Part shown: piece by piece, positions 1 through 6,242 of the stretch
Layout of the letters: each line of letters starts with the position of its first letter
Position numbering within the stretch: the stretch's first letter is position 1
Notes under the pieces: generated by a model
The model's database searches: none
What the model was told of the DNA's origin: nothing
What the model saw: only the letters and a program-made list of their open reading frames with translations
From: a virus
Direction: 5' to 3' (one strand)
Length of the DNA: 21,947 nucleotides
Virus record (IMG/VR): IMGVR_UViG_3300047557_000717
Location: 1-21,947 of that record
Position numbers and translations under genes: made by a program

Positions 1-111
1 CGTTGCGGACTTGGCCCGCAGGGCCGCGAGGACCCGGTCGAAGTCGGCCCGGTACTGCGGGTCTTTCAAGTCCTCATCTAGTTCCTGCATGATCCGCAGC
101 AAATCAGACAT
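1..111 (-). CDS. Partial small phage protein, runs off left edge
   Basis: Only the first 37 codons are present. The ATG is at 111 and the reading frame stays open to base 1, so the rest lies outside the window. The visible part is charged and probably helical (MSDLLRIMQELDEDLKDPQY at the start, then an Arg/Ala-rich stretch). An AGGGG sequence about eight bases upstream of the ATG could serve as the ribosome binding site. It is separated from the preceding gene by about 118 bases that contain a GC-rich hairpin, so it may be expressed at a different level from the structural genes. I do not recognise the family, and the fragment is too short for a function. Confidence 0.6.
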   Translation of the reverse strand, partial: MSDLLRIMQELDEDLKDPQYRADFDRVLAALRAKSAT

Positions 112-208
112 GGCGTTAACCCCTAGGTTCAGGACAGGGCAACGGGGCTAGGATGCGCGGCGGGTTATTTCGTCCCCCCGAAACGGCCCCGCCCCATCGG
201 AGCCTCCC

Positions 209-223
209 CGCCCCGGTGGGGCG
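209..223 (-). terminator. GC-rich hairpin just after the 65-aa gene
   Basis: A six-base perfect stem (CGCCCC / GGGGCG) with a three-base loop begins seven bases after the stop codon of the 65-aa gene, in the only sizeable gap at the left end. It may end or attenuate the late transcript. There is no T-tract after the stem, so a classical intrinsic terminator is not shown. The rest of 112-208 holds nothing I can assign beyond the SD of the next gene. Confidence 0.3.
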
Positions 224-229
224 CTTGCC

Positions 230-427
230 TTAGGCCATGTCGTGCCAGATGTCAGGCTCCATCGTCTGCACCTCGGCATCCGTTAGCCCTTGCGACTCTA
301 GGAACGAGTCATACACGGGGTTCCCGACCTCGGCAGGGAATGAGGTGAACTGGTCGGGGCCGTCCTCCCTGAGAACGTGACGCTGTGCCCCCGACATGGA
401 TTCGGTGACCATGATCTGATAGCGCAT
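230..427 (-). CDS. Small hypothetical protein (65 aa) behind the tail fibre
   Basis: This 65-residue ORF starts with ATG two bases after the stop of the tail-fibre gene, so it is probably translated by coupling within the same transcript. The protein is acidic, with several Glu/Asp in its second half and aromatic residues near the C-terminus (PDIWHDMA). There is no signal peptide or membrane segment. Small genes directly behind fibre genes are sometimes fibre chaperones, but nothing in the sequence shows that here. I do not recognise the family. The coding call rests on the tight spacing, the common strand and an open frame of plausible composition. Confidence 0.6.
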   Translation of the reverse strand: MRYQIMVTESMSGAQRHVLREDGPDQFTSFPAEVGNPVYDSFLESQGLTDAEVQTMEPDIWHDMA

Positions 428-429
428 TT

Positions 430-1956
430 CTACAACTCCGCATCAAGGGCAAGGAAGGCTGAGGTGTTGTTGTCGCCGCCCGCGTAATAGGGACGATGCT
501 GCGTCAGACTTGACGACGTGAGGTCAATTCCGACTTGGTCAGGTCTGCGGTCTATTAGTGCCGCCGCCGTGATTGCGTAAGAGTTAAGCGCTGCGTCGAT
601 GGCCTTAATGTTACCGATGGCAACGCTGGAAGGTATCGCCCGCATGGTCACAGGCGGAGCCACCACGACCGACAGAACCGTCGTGCTCTTGGCTGCGCCA
701 AAGATCGTCACGGGCGCGAACGAGGACGTTGGGCTGGGCGCGCTCCGGTAGTAGTACCGCTGGCATTTCCGTAGCGTCGCCTCATACGGCTCAAACTCAA
801 ACGGGGTAGCCACCGGGCCAGTCTCCAACTGGACAGCCGTGACCTGCCAGTAGTTGTTAGTGGCAGCGGCGAGGTTGGTCTGGCCCGGTGCGATGTTCGC
901 ATTTACCTCTGTGCCCCAAGTAGTTTGCAGCGTGCCAGAAGTGCGATCGGAACCAGCACCAAGCCACAAGTTTACGCGAAGCGATCCCGCATTATCGTTA
1001 TCAAATGCGCCAGTAGTGTCAGCCGCAAACGTGATTGTCTTCTTCTCCCACGTTGCACTAGCCGACACGCTGTAGGTAGCAGAGATCGCGCGACTATTGT
1101 CAAGGTCGGCCAATTGGGCGACGTAAGTCCCAGTGACGTTGGACTTCACCCAGAATGAAATCGTCAATTGCTGTGCCGACGCCGTACCCTTAGCGACGCG
1201 CTGCAAGTCTTGGCCCTCAATTGGTTGAGTAAGAACCAAATACCCGCCTGCTGACGGAGAAGCGGCAGCAGTCGTGCAAAGCATTTTCAGAGACTTGCGT
1301 AGTCCGCTGCCAGTCGGTGCGTCGTTCTCCACGCTTTGGGTCCATGTGCCCACACCACTCGCGTCAAGCCTCCACCGATCAGCGGTGTTGTAAGAGGACG
1401 TGCTGCTAAGGCTTGTCGTGCTTGTGCCGCGTTGCGCGACCTGCATGGCTCCGTTGATGATCAGGTTCCGGTTGGTCGGCGGGTCCACATAGCGCAGCCC
1501 AGCCGTAGCGCCCGAGTCAGCCATAAGCATCTGACCGTTGCTGCCCACAGGCAGATCGGCAGGCACATCATTAGCCGTTGCTGCGATTAGTGAACCCTTG
1601 CCGCTAACTAGGGCTTTAGTGACATACTGGGGATGAACGTCCGTAGTGGAATCGTTTACGTGCGAATTGGGCTCATCGAAGTCACGAGCCGACACTCCAT
1701 GATTCACCGTCGCACCCGAAGAGTGCGACACGCCAGTCGTGCCATCAACGCCACGAGTGACCGTGAGGGTAGTACCGGACCCGGCAGTGACTGTCACTAC
1801 CTCTTCGGTGGACTGATCCTGGTCAATGATGAGCGTGTACGGATACGAGCCAGGGAACCCTGACGTGGAAGCCACCGTGATCGACGTGGCAGTTGAGTTG
1901 ATGCCACTGCTGAGAGTAGTCCGCGCAGCAGTGCTTGAGTAGTATCTACGTGGCAT
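430..1956 (-). CDS. Tail fibre / receptor-binding protein (508 aa)
   Basis: Probable receptor-binding fibre that contacts the host surface. Residues 15-90 form a small module, opening with SGINSTATS and ending with an RGVDGTTGVSHSSGATV-type segment, that is common at the start of phage fibres. Around 97-112 there is a short linker (HVNDSTTDVHPQY). From about residue 163 the protein has the typical start of a carbohydrate-binding jelly-roll fibre domain: NLIINGAMQVAQRGTS, then ADRWR near 192-196, TISFWVKS near 265-272, and VQLETGPVATPFEFEPYE near 375-392 followed by LRKCQRYYYR. This order is a well-known phage fibre pattern. The C-terminal hundred residues are less conserved-looking and may carry receptor specificity. 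The ATG is preceded by GAGAGG at suitable spacing and lies 12 bases after the adaptor gene. Confidence 0.85.
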   Translation of the reverse strand: MPRRYYSSTAARTTLSSGINSTATSITVASTSGFPGSYPYTLIIDQDQSTEEVVTVTAGSGTTLTVTRGVDGTTGVSHSSGATVNHGVSARDFDEPNSHVNDSTTDVHPQYVTKALVSGKGSLIAATANDVPADLPVGSNGQMLMADSGATAGLRYVDPPTNRNLIINGAMQVAQRGTSTTSLSSTSSYNTADRWRLDASGVGTWTQSVENDAPTGSGLRKSLKMLCTTAAASPSAGGYLVLTQPIEGQDLQRVAKGTASAQQLTISFWVKSNVTGTYVAQLADLDNSRAISATYSVSASATWEKKTITFAADTTGAFDNDNAGSLRVNLWLGAGSDRTSGTLQTTWGTEVNANIAPGQTNLAAATNNYWQVTAVQLETGPVATPFEFEPYEATLRKCQRYYYRSAPSPTSSFAPVTIFGAAKSTTVLSVVVAPPVTMRAIPSSVAIGNIKAIDAALNSYAITAAALIDRRPDQVGIDLTSSSLTQHRPYYAGGDNNTSAFLALDAEL

Positions 1957-1968
1957 TACATATACCTC

Positions 1969-2862
1969 TCAGCGGGTGTAGTGACTACGAATCGGGAACA
2001 GTTCCTGCAGACGCTTCACTTCCTCCTGCAAACGCATCTGATACATCTGCAGCATGTAACGGCCCAACTGGCTAGAGCCACCCACAGGCCGCATGTTGGA
2101 AGAAAAGTCAGCCTCAGCACTGAAACCAGACAGGTGCGGTGCATCAAAGAACGGCACCAGCCGGTACGCCGCCCCCAGGCGGATCACATCCTCACTGGAA
2201 GCCGGCAGGCCAGTGACCGTCACAAAGTCGTCACTGTCATTGACTAGCGGTGTCGGCTGCTTCGTGAATATGACCCGGATAGGACGACCCGGTACAACCA
2301 TGTCGTACACGGACAGGCTGACACCCGACGCAAACACGGTCGGTGCAGCATGCCGATCGACACGCCACCGTCGCAGCGGAATCCACTCCCGAGTGGGGCC
2401 AATCGTGCGCCAAGAAGCCTGCAGCACTTGCTGAGTACCAGCCGGCAAAGCGTAAGTGAGAACCGCAGGGTTGAACGTGATCGACGTTTCCCCGATACCG
2501 AAGAGGTCCGGGTAGACCGCGCGGATCGACTCATTCAACACCTGCTTGATCAGAGTGCGAGGGAACAGGGGAGAAGTAGCAACACGGGCGTTAGCCGAAT
2601 GGCTCGTGGCAGTAGTGCCACGGTAGCCACGGCCATACGGGGCCACAGTCACCAGATTGTTAGCGGTGTCCACTGTGTCCACCCACATCAGTTCGGAGCC
2701 AATCTCAATGATTCCCCGGCTGATCGCGGACGCATCAGAAACCGCCAGTGTCGTGGCCGTGGAGTTGATGCCCGACGTGATGTGCGTGGTCTGATCCTGC
2801 AGCGTCGTGAACCCCGACAGGTACAACAGGGTCTGATCGCACATTTCACTGAACGTGCTCAC
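1969..2862 (-). CDS. Head-tail adaptor / connector-like virion protein (297 aa)
   Basis: Probable head-completion protein joining portal and tail. The N-terminal helix (MSTFSEMCDQTLLYLSGFTT) is followed at residues 28-95 by a beta-rich module (SGINSTATTLAV ... VAPYGRGYRGTTATSHSANA) that resembles the module in the downstream tail fibre. The remainder resembles T7-gp11-type adaptors in layout: FPRTLIKQVLNESIRAVYPDLF, then a beta region, then a helical end (YMLQMYQMRLQEEVKRLQEL). The assignment is by layout and context, not by a diagnostic motif. The GTG start overlaps the TGA of the upstream gene by four bases (GTGA). The neighbours are a small structural gene upstream and the fibre downstream, which fits a connector role. 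Confidence 0.65.
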   Translation of the reverse strand: MSTFSEMCDQTLLYLSGFTTLQDQTTHITSGINSTATTLAVSDASAISRGIIEIGSELMWVDTVDTANNLVTVAPYGRGYRGTTATSHSANARVATSPLFPRTLIKQVLNESIRAVYPDLFGIGETSITFNPAVLTYALPAGTQQVLQASWRTIGPTREWIPLRRWRVDRHAAPTVFASGVSLSVYDMVVPGRPIRVIFTKQPTPLVNDSDDFVTVTGLPASSEDVIRLGAAYRLVPFFDAPHLSGFSAEADFSSNMRPVGGSSQLGRYMLQMYQMRLQEEVKRLQELFPIRSHYTR

Positions 2863-3176
2863 GAGTCACCTGCCTTCACAAACGCAGCCGCAGCCTTCGT
2901 GGTGATCAGGCTTGCGGGCGGGTCCTTCTCAGCGTTGTACGCACGACCCAGCCGCTCAGTTGCCTCACGGGCCGCAGTGATCTTCTCCATCGTGGTGCCT
3001 TCCGGCTGAATACCGTCAGCACGCAACTGCCGATACGCAGACAGTTCCTTCTTCGTCTGCTCAAACATGCCCTGCTTCGGGCTGTTGATGGTCGCAGTCA
3101 CACTAATGTTCGATGCTTTCGCGCACGCAGCCCACGACTCGTGATCCTGGGTGGGGCAGCCGGAACGGCACGCCAT
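2859..3176 (-). CDS. Small conserved phage protein with N-terminal cysteines (105 aa)
   Basis: The protein starts MACRSGCPTQDHESWAACAK, with Cys at 3, 7 and 18 plus a His in the same segment, a layout that could bind a metal. A helical part follows (QTKKELSAYRQLRADGIQPEG) with a Thr/Met-rich turn and a second helix (ITAAREATERLGRAYNAEK). I recall this MACRSGCPTQDH type of start from other phage structural operons, where it is uncharacterised. The ATG overlaps the previous stop as TGATG, showing translational coupling. It sits between a fibre-like repeat protein and the adaptor, so it is probably a minor head or assembly factor. That role is inference. Confidence 0.7.
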   Translation of the reverse strand: MACRSGCPTQDHESWAACAKASNISVTATINSPKQGMFEQTKKELSAYRQLRADGIQPEGTTMEKITAAREATERLGRAYNAEKDPPASLITTKAAAAFVKAGDS

Positions 3177-4030
3177 CAGTCCTCCTCAATGTACGAGCCG
3201 TAACCGGCAGCAATCAGCACCGCCCGCTGAGCAGGCGTGATCGGGTTATTGCGGCCACCCAAGAAGTAGTAGTCAGCCTCAGCCAGTTCCGTCTGCGACG
3301 GAACCTCCACCTCAGTGACCGTTGAACCCGTCACCAGCAGCGACAGGCCCACGTCGATCGGGTAGCGGCGCAGCAGCCAGTCATCCGTGAACGACCGCTT
3401 AGCGGTCGCCATGCGCAACCGGAACACGGGGCTCGTGGTGCCTGTCATGCTCGTAGCCGAACCAGCCAAGGCAGCCTGCCCGAACTTTCCGACATAGGCG
3501 GTAGCCGTCACCACGGCCACATCCCCAGTCATGGCTGCCTCACCGAAACGGATACGCACCGGGGCAACCGCCAGGGCGGCAGCCACATCCGACGACAGGG
3601 CCACGGTGCCCACGGCCACACGAGTGGCCCGCGAGCCCAGCCGCATGTCACTGGTCAGTGCCGCAGCACCCACCGCTTCACGCACCCCAGCCGCCGTAAA
3701 GGCGGACTGGCTTGACAGGTCGGCTGAGCCACCAAACAGCACCGCTCCATCGGCAGCCACAGCAGTTTCCGCCGTGAGCGCAGACGCAGGGTTGCGGTAG
3801 GTGGCGTTTCCTGTGCCCGTGAACGCAGTCTCAAACGTCACCGTGATATCGACCTGCAGCGTGGCACGGCCAGTAGCCTGCAAATCACTCTCAACTGTCA
3901 GGGCAGCAGCAGCCGGAGCCTTACGAGTGCCGGCAGCAGTGACACCAGTATCCGCTGACAGGTCCGCTGCAGCAGAAACAGTGAGGCCGACACCCAGCAG
4001 GTCAACAACCCTACTGGTGATGTCGAACAT
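3176..4030 (-). CDS. Repetitive Ala/Thr-rich virion protein, fibre-like (284 aa)
   Basis: Residues about 20-200 are nine imperfect repeats of 20-22 residues. A hydrophobic anchor residue recurs at positions 24, 44, 66, 85, 105, 125, 145, 167 and 188, usually in the form [AS]-[AD]-L-[ST]-x-[DE], followed by a V-T-A-x-G-type turn. Such regular short repeats usually build a beta-solenoid or fibrous shaft. The last 80 residues differ: RLRMATAKRSFTDDWLLRRY, then an acidic end (GYGSYIEED). The ATG overlaps the previous stop (TGATG). Its place between the capsid cluster and the adaptor suggests a head fibre, decoration or tail-associated protein. I cannot decide between these from sequence alone. 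Confidence 0.7.
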   Translation of the reverse strand: MFDITSRVVDLLGVGLTVSAAADLSADTGVTAAGTRKAPAAAALTVESDLQATGRATLQVDITVTFETAFTGTGNATYRNPASALTAETAVAADGAVLFGGSADLSSQSAFTAAGVREAVGAAALTSDMRLGSRATRVAVGTVALSSDVAAALAVAPVRIRFGEAAMTGDVAVVTATAYVGKFGQAALAGSATSMTGTTSPVFRLRMATAKRSFTDDWLLRRYPIDVGLSLLVTGSTVTEVEVPSQTELAEADYYFLGGRNNPITPAQRAVLIAAGYGSYIEED

Positions 4031-4413
4031 CAGGACAGGCTGAGCGTGATCGACGAAGCAGCAAACTCAAGAGTGTCGCCCGACGTGAGCGACTTGTTAG
4101 CGGTCAGCCCGCCATACGCCAGACGCTTCGGCGTGCCCGCCGAATCCCACAGTTCAATGCCCACCACAGTGCACGTCGGCATGTTCGTGAACGAAATAGT
4201 GGATGCGTTAGAGATAGACCCGCCAGAGGCGGCACCAAACGTGATCGTCTGCCGGGCATACGAGCCCCCCGACACCTCAGTGCCAGCAGCACTATCGGAA
4301 CCGGCAGCAGTCACCAGCGCCAACTTGATCGGCGTGTCAGCCGTGTAGGAGGCTGTGCCGACAAGCGCGTCCAGCATCTTGTTCTCAGCATCATTCGTAA
4401 GATTGTCGGCCAC
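4030..4413 (-). CDS. Small conserved structural protein, ADNLTN type (127 aa)
   Basis: Start chosen at the GTG at 4413, giving (M)ADNLTNDAENKMLDALVG. It has GGGAG five bases upstream, whereas the ATG four codons earlier has no SD, and relatives I recall from other phages also begin MADNLTN. The protein then has a beta-rich body with the motif GTEVSGGSYARQTITFGAAS (about residues 44-63) and a segment VVGIELWDSAGTPKRLAYG. This pattern recurs in phage late operons, where it is annotated loosely as a tail or head protein. It lies directly downstream of the major capsid gene, so head decoration or fibre attachment are both possible. It is coupled to the repeat protein by a TGATG overlap. Confidence 0.7.
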   Translation of the reverse strand: MADNLTNDAENKMLDALVGTASYTADTPIKLALVTAAGSDSAAGTEVSGGSYARQTITFGAASGGSISNASTISFTNMPTCTVVGIELWDSAGTPKRLAYGGLTANKSLTSGDTLEFAASSITLSLS

Positions 4414-4462
4414 TTCAACTCCCATTCAGCCGTACAGGATTAGGTGCAGTGCAAATGCAGCA

Positions 4463-4488
4463 GGGCCGGGCCCCGAAGGACCCGGCCC
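4463..4488 (-). terminator. 11-bp hairpin with C(UUCG)G loop after the capsid gene
   Basis: On the minus strand an 11-bp stem (one G-T pair, the rest Watson-Crick, nearly all G/C) closes on TTCG flanked by C and G, the extra-stable C(UUCG)G tetraloop. It starts 17 bases after the capsid stop codon. There is no T-tract, so it may act as a partial terminator or as a 3' barrier that protects capsid mRNA from exonucleases. The next gene has its own SD further on. Confidence 0.65.
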
Positions 4489-4505
4489 CACCAGCGGGGT
4501 GTTGC

Positions 4506-5441
4506 TTAGGCGATCGAAGAAGACGACTCAATGCGGTACAGAGCCGGCTCGCGGTAACGAGCCCACCCCTGCAGTGAGTACCATCCAATCGGGCGGAACC
4601 TCATCAGGCGGTCCACGACCGGGCCGATCACGATGCCGGGCTCAACAGCGGTCGCCTCAGCGAGCGCCTGCTGGCCAGCAACAATCGTGCGGTACACCTT
4701 GATGCTGGAAGCACCATCGTTCGCCGTGAACGCACGAGGCGTCTCCACGAAGTACGCGCCGTGCATGACACCGACAACACCACCAAGGATGTTGCCGACG
4801 TTGCCCTCGGTGTACTTACGGATGTCATCGAACGATCCGCTCCCGGTCTCGGCACGAAGGTCGTGCGTAACCTCGGGATGCGCGTAGGCGGCGTACAGTT
4901 GGCCCTCACGAGGAACAGCCTTGTTCGCACGCAACTTCGCAACAACCTTACGGATGTCCGCAGCAGCGATCGTGTCCTCAGCGGCAACAGAGACCGTGGA
5001 GGTCGGGGTGGTGGAGCCACCCGTGCCGTACTCCACGTTCGTGCCACCCGTGAGAACCGTGTTGACAACAGCATCCAGGCTATCCGCCATGTTGAACGCC
5101 ACAATGTTGGCAACAGCCGGGTCGATGTCGCTGAACGCGAACTCGCCCAACTTGCGGGTCTGCAGCACAGTGTTGCCGTACTCGTTCAGAGTGACAGAAA
5201 CGGTGCTGATGTCCGACAGTGCCACCGCATCAGGATCAGTAGTCTCAGTGAGAGTGCTGGTCGCCGTAGCGAGGTCATTGTAGATGGAGAACACGACAGA
5301 CGAGCCGGGCATAGCCTGCTGCACAGGGCGCTTGTCCGCGAGGGAACGCATGAGCGGCTGAGAACGCAGAGCGAACTCAACGTAGCGATCATAGGCCGCC
5401 TTCACCAAGCCAGCGACAGCAGTAGTTGATGTATAAGCCAT
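4506..5441 (-). CDS. Major capsid protein (311 aa), N4-gp56 / P22-coat-like
   Basis: This is the main head subunit, which assembles around the scaffold into the icosahedral shell. The protein starts MAYTSTTAVAGLVKAAYDRY, followed by a helical N-arm with LMRSLADKRPV, and then a beta segment GSSVVFSIYNDL (47-58). DPDAVALSDISTVSVTLNEY (69-88), VLQTRKLGEFAFSDI, and a later segment with YAAYAHPEVTHDLRAE give the pattern I associate with the N4-gp56 family of coat proteins. The length of 311 fits. There is no protease upstream and no obvious cleavable propeptide. It follows the scaffold gene, has a perfect SD and a very stable 3' hairpin, all fitting the most abundant virion protein. Family naming is by pattern recognition, not by a search. 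Confidence 0.88.
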   Translation of the reverse strand: MAYTSTTAVAGLVKAAYDRYVEFALRSQPLMRSLADKRPVQQAMPGSSVVFSIYNDLATATSTLTETTDPDAVALSDISTVSVTLNEYGNTVLQTRKLGEFAFSDIDPAVANIVAFNMADSLDAVVNTVLTGGTNVEYGTGGSTTPTSTVSVAAEDTIAAADIRKVVAKLRANKAVPREGQLYAAYAHPEVTHDLRAETGSGSFDDIRKYTEGNVGNILGGVVGVMHGAYFVETPRAFTANDGASSIKVYRTIVAGQQALAEATAVEPGIVIGPVVDRLMRFRPIGWYSLQGWARYREPALYRIESSSSIA

Positions 5442-5447
5442 GTTTCT

Positions 5448-5456
5448 TCACCTCCT
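5448..5456 (-). promoter_or_regulatory. Perfect 9-base ribosome binding site of the capsid gene
   Basis: AGGAGGTGA matches the 16S anti-SD over nine bases and ends six bases before the ATG. It is the strongest SD in the window and fits very high capsid synthesis. The surrounding 45-base gap (5442-5486) shows no clear promoter. Confidence 0.75.
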
Positions 5457-5486
5457 AACAGTGAAGTAGTGAGTCAGATAAACGAA

Positions 5487-5987
5487 CTAGAAGGCGTCCG
5501 GACCTGACGTGGTACCGAAGATCACCTTGTTCAACTCCTCCGGCGAACGTGCCGAACGAATCAGCGCAGCCACCTGATCCGAGTCACCGTCAAACGGCTG
5601 ACCCGTTGCTTGAATCTGGCTAATCTGCGTAAGCCCCGACAGGTCGGGGCCAGCCTCACCGGAATCATCCAGCGGCTGCGACGGAGCACCACCGAAAATC
5701 TCGGCGTTCTCCTCAACCCAAGCCGACACTTCCTCCTCAGAAGTCATGTCCTCGGGAATGAACTTTGCGATCTTCGGGCTCAAGCCCTTAGCCGCGAGAA
5801 CATCCTTGACGCTACGTTCACGAGCCTGCTGAGCCAGCCCAGTAAGCCGCTCAGTCAACTCCTTTATCTGCTTCTCCTTCGCACGGTTCTGCTTACGCAG
5901 TTCCCGAAGGACGTTGTTATCGGAGCCGCGAGCGTCCCCGCCGAACTCGTCTTCGTAATCGTCGTAGTCGTCCTCAATGCCTGACAT
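5487..5987 (-). CDS. Scaffolding protein (166 aa)
   Basis: Likely internal scaffold that guides capsid assembly and then leaves the head. It lies directly upstream of the major capsid gene, the classical place. The N-terminus is very acidic (IEDDYDDYEDEF, 4-15). Residues about 26-60 are a charged predicted coiled coil (LRELRKQNRAKEKQIKELTE). The middle is acidic with TSEEEVSAWVEENAEIF, and the C-terminus (RSARSPEELNKVIFGTTS) is a short helical end that could bind the coat. Scaffolds diverge quickly in sequence, so the call rests on charge, coiled coil, size and position. The ATG has AGGGAG six bases upstream. Confidence 0.82.
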   Translation of the reverse strand: MSGIEDDYDDYEDEFGGDARGSDNNVLRELRKQNRAKEKQIKELTERLTGLAQQARERSVKDVLAAKGLSPKIAKFIPEDMTSEEEVSAWVEENAEIFGGAPSQPLDDSGEAGPDLSGLTQISQIQATGQPFDGDSDQVAALIRSARSPEELNKVIFGTTSGPDAF

Positions 5988-6103
5988 GGCACTCCCTAAC
6001 TGTTGGTGTGATGAACGCAGACCACAGAACCCACTGGGGGGTGGGGCTGGCTTCTGCTACCGGGCTCATACACATGCAGGGGCCGGTCGGTCCTGCTATG
6101 GAG

Positions 6104-6177
6104 TGGAGGTGCCAGGAATCGAACCTGGGTTGGCCATCGGCATCGTGTGCCTAAATGGCCCTTGCCAATTCACCCCC
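6104..6177 (-). ncRNA. tRNA-like element of non-canonical fold (74 nt)
   Basis: The two ends pair as a full seven-base acceptor stem (GGGGGTG with CACCTCC, one G-T pair) followed by a single unpaired A in the discriminator position. A perfect T arm precedes it (CCAGG-TTCGATT-CCTGG), including the GGTTCGATTCC box typical of tRNAs. CCA is not encoded. The inner 42 bases do not form a normal clover leaf. Competing helices are possible: TGGC/GCCA with a four-base loop as a stunted D arm, GGCCAT/ATGGCC, or TTGGC/GCCAA. One fit gives an anticodon loop ACACGAT (ACG, Arg) with C instead of U before the anticodon and a mismatched stem. It may be a degenerate tRNA, a D-armless tRNA or a tRNA mimic. It lies in a 255-base gap between two structural genes. 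Confidence 0.5.
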
Positions 6178-6179
6178 GA

Positions 6180-6195
6180 GGTCGCCTCAGCGACC
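6180..6195 (-). other. Perfect hairpin beside the tRNA-like element
   Basis: GGTCGC-TGAG-GCGACC forms a six-bp stem with a four-base loop, ending two bases before the acceptor stem of the tRNA-like element. The TGA in the loop is the stop codon of the micro-ORF upstream. It could pause ribosomes, help processing or simply insulate the tRNA-like fold. Confidence 0.5.
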
Positions 6196-6228
6196 GACGT
6201 GCCAGCGATACCAGTCGTAGGTATCCAA
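6187..6228 (-). CDS. Candidate 13-codon micro-ORF (TTG start)
   Basis: A very strong SD, AGGAGGA (6235-6241), lies six bases before a TTG that opens a 13-codon frame (LDTYDWYRWHVGR) ending at TGA in the loop of the adjoining hairpin. The SD begins right at the stop codon of the 392-aa gene and has no other start at a suitable distance. The peptide is rich in Tyr and Trp. It could be a leader peptide, a ribosome-loading decoy or a relic of a deleted gene. No homologue is known to me, and translation is not proven. Confidence 0.3.
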   Translation of the reverse strand: MDTYDWYRWHVGR

Positions 6229-6242
6229 GATGTGTCCTCCTA

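Noticed and set aside
6104-6177. tmRNA or phage attachment site at a tRNA end
   Set aside because: The two acceptor halves are only about 60 bases apart with no tag frame, so not tmRNA. An attP is unlikely because both acceptor halves are kept, the site is inside a structural operon, and no integrase is seen.
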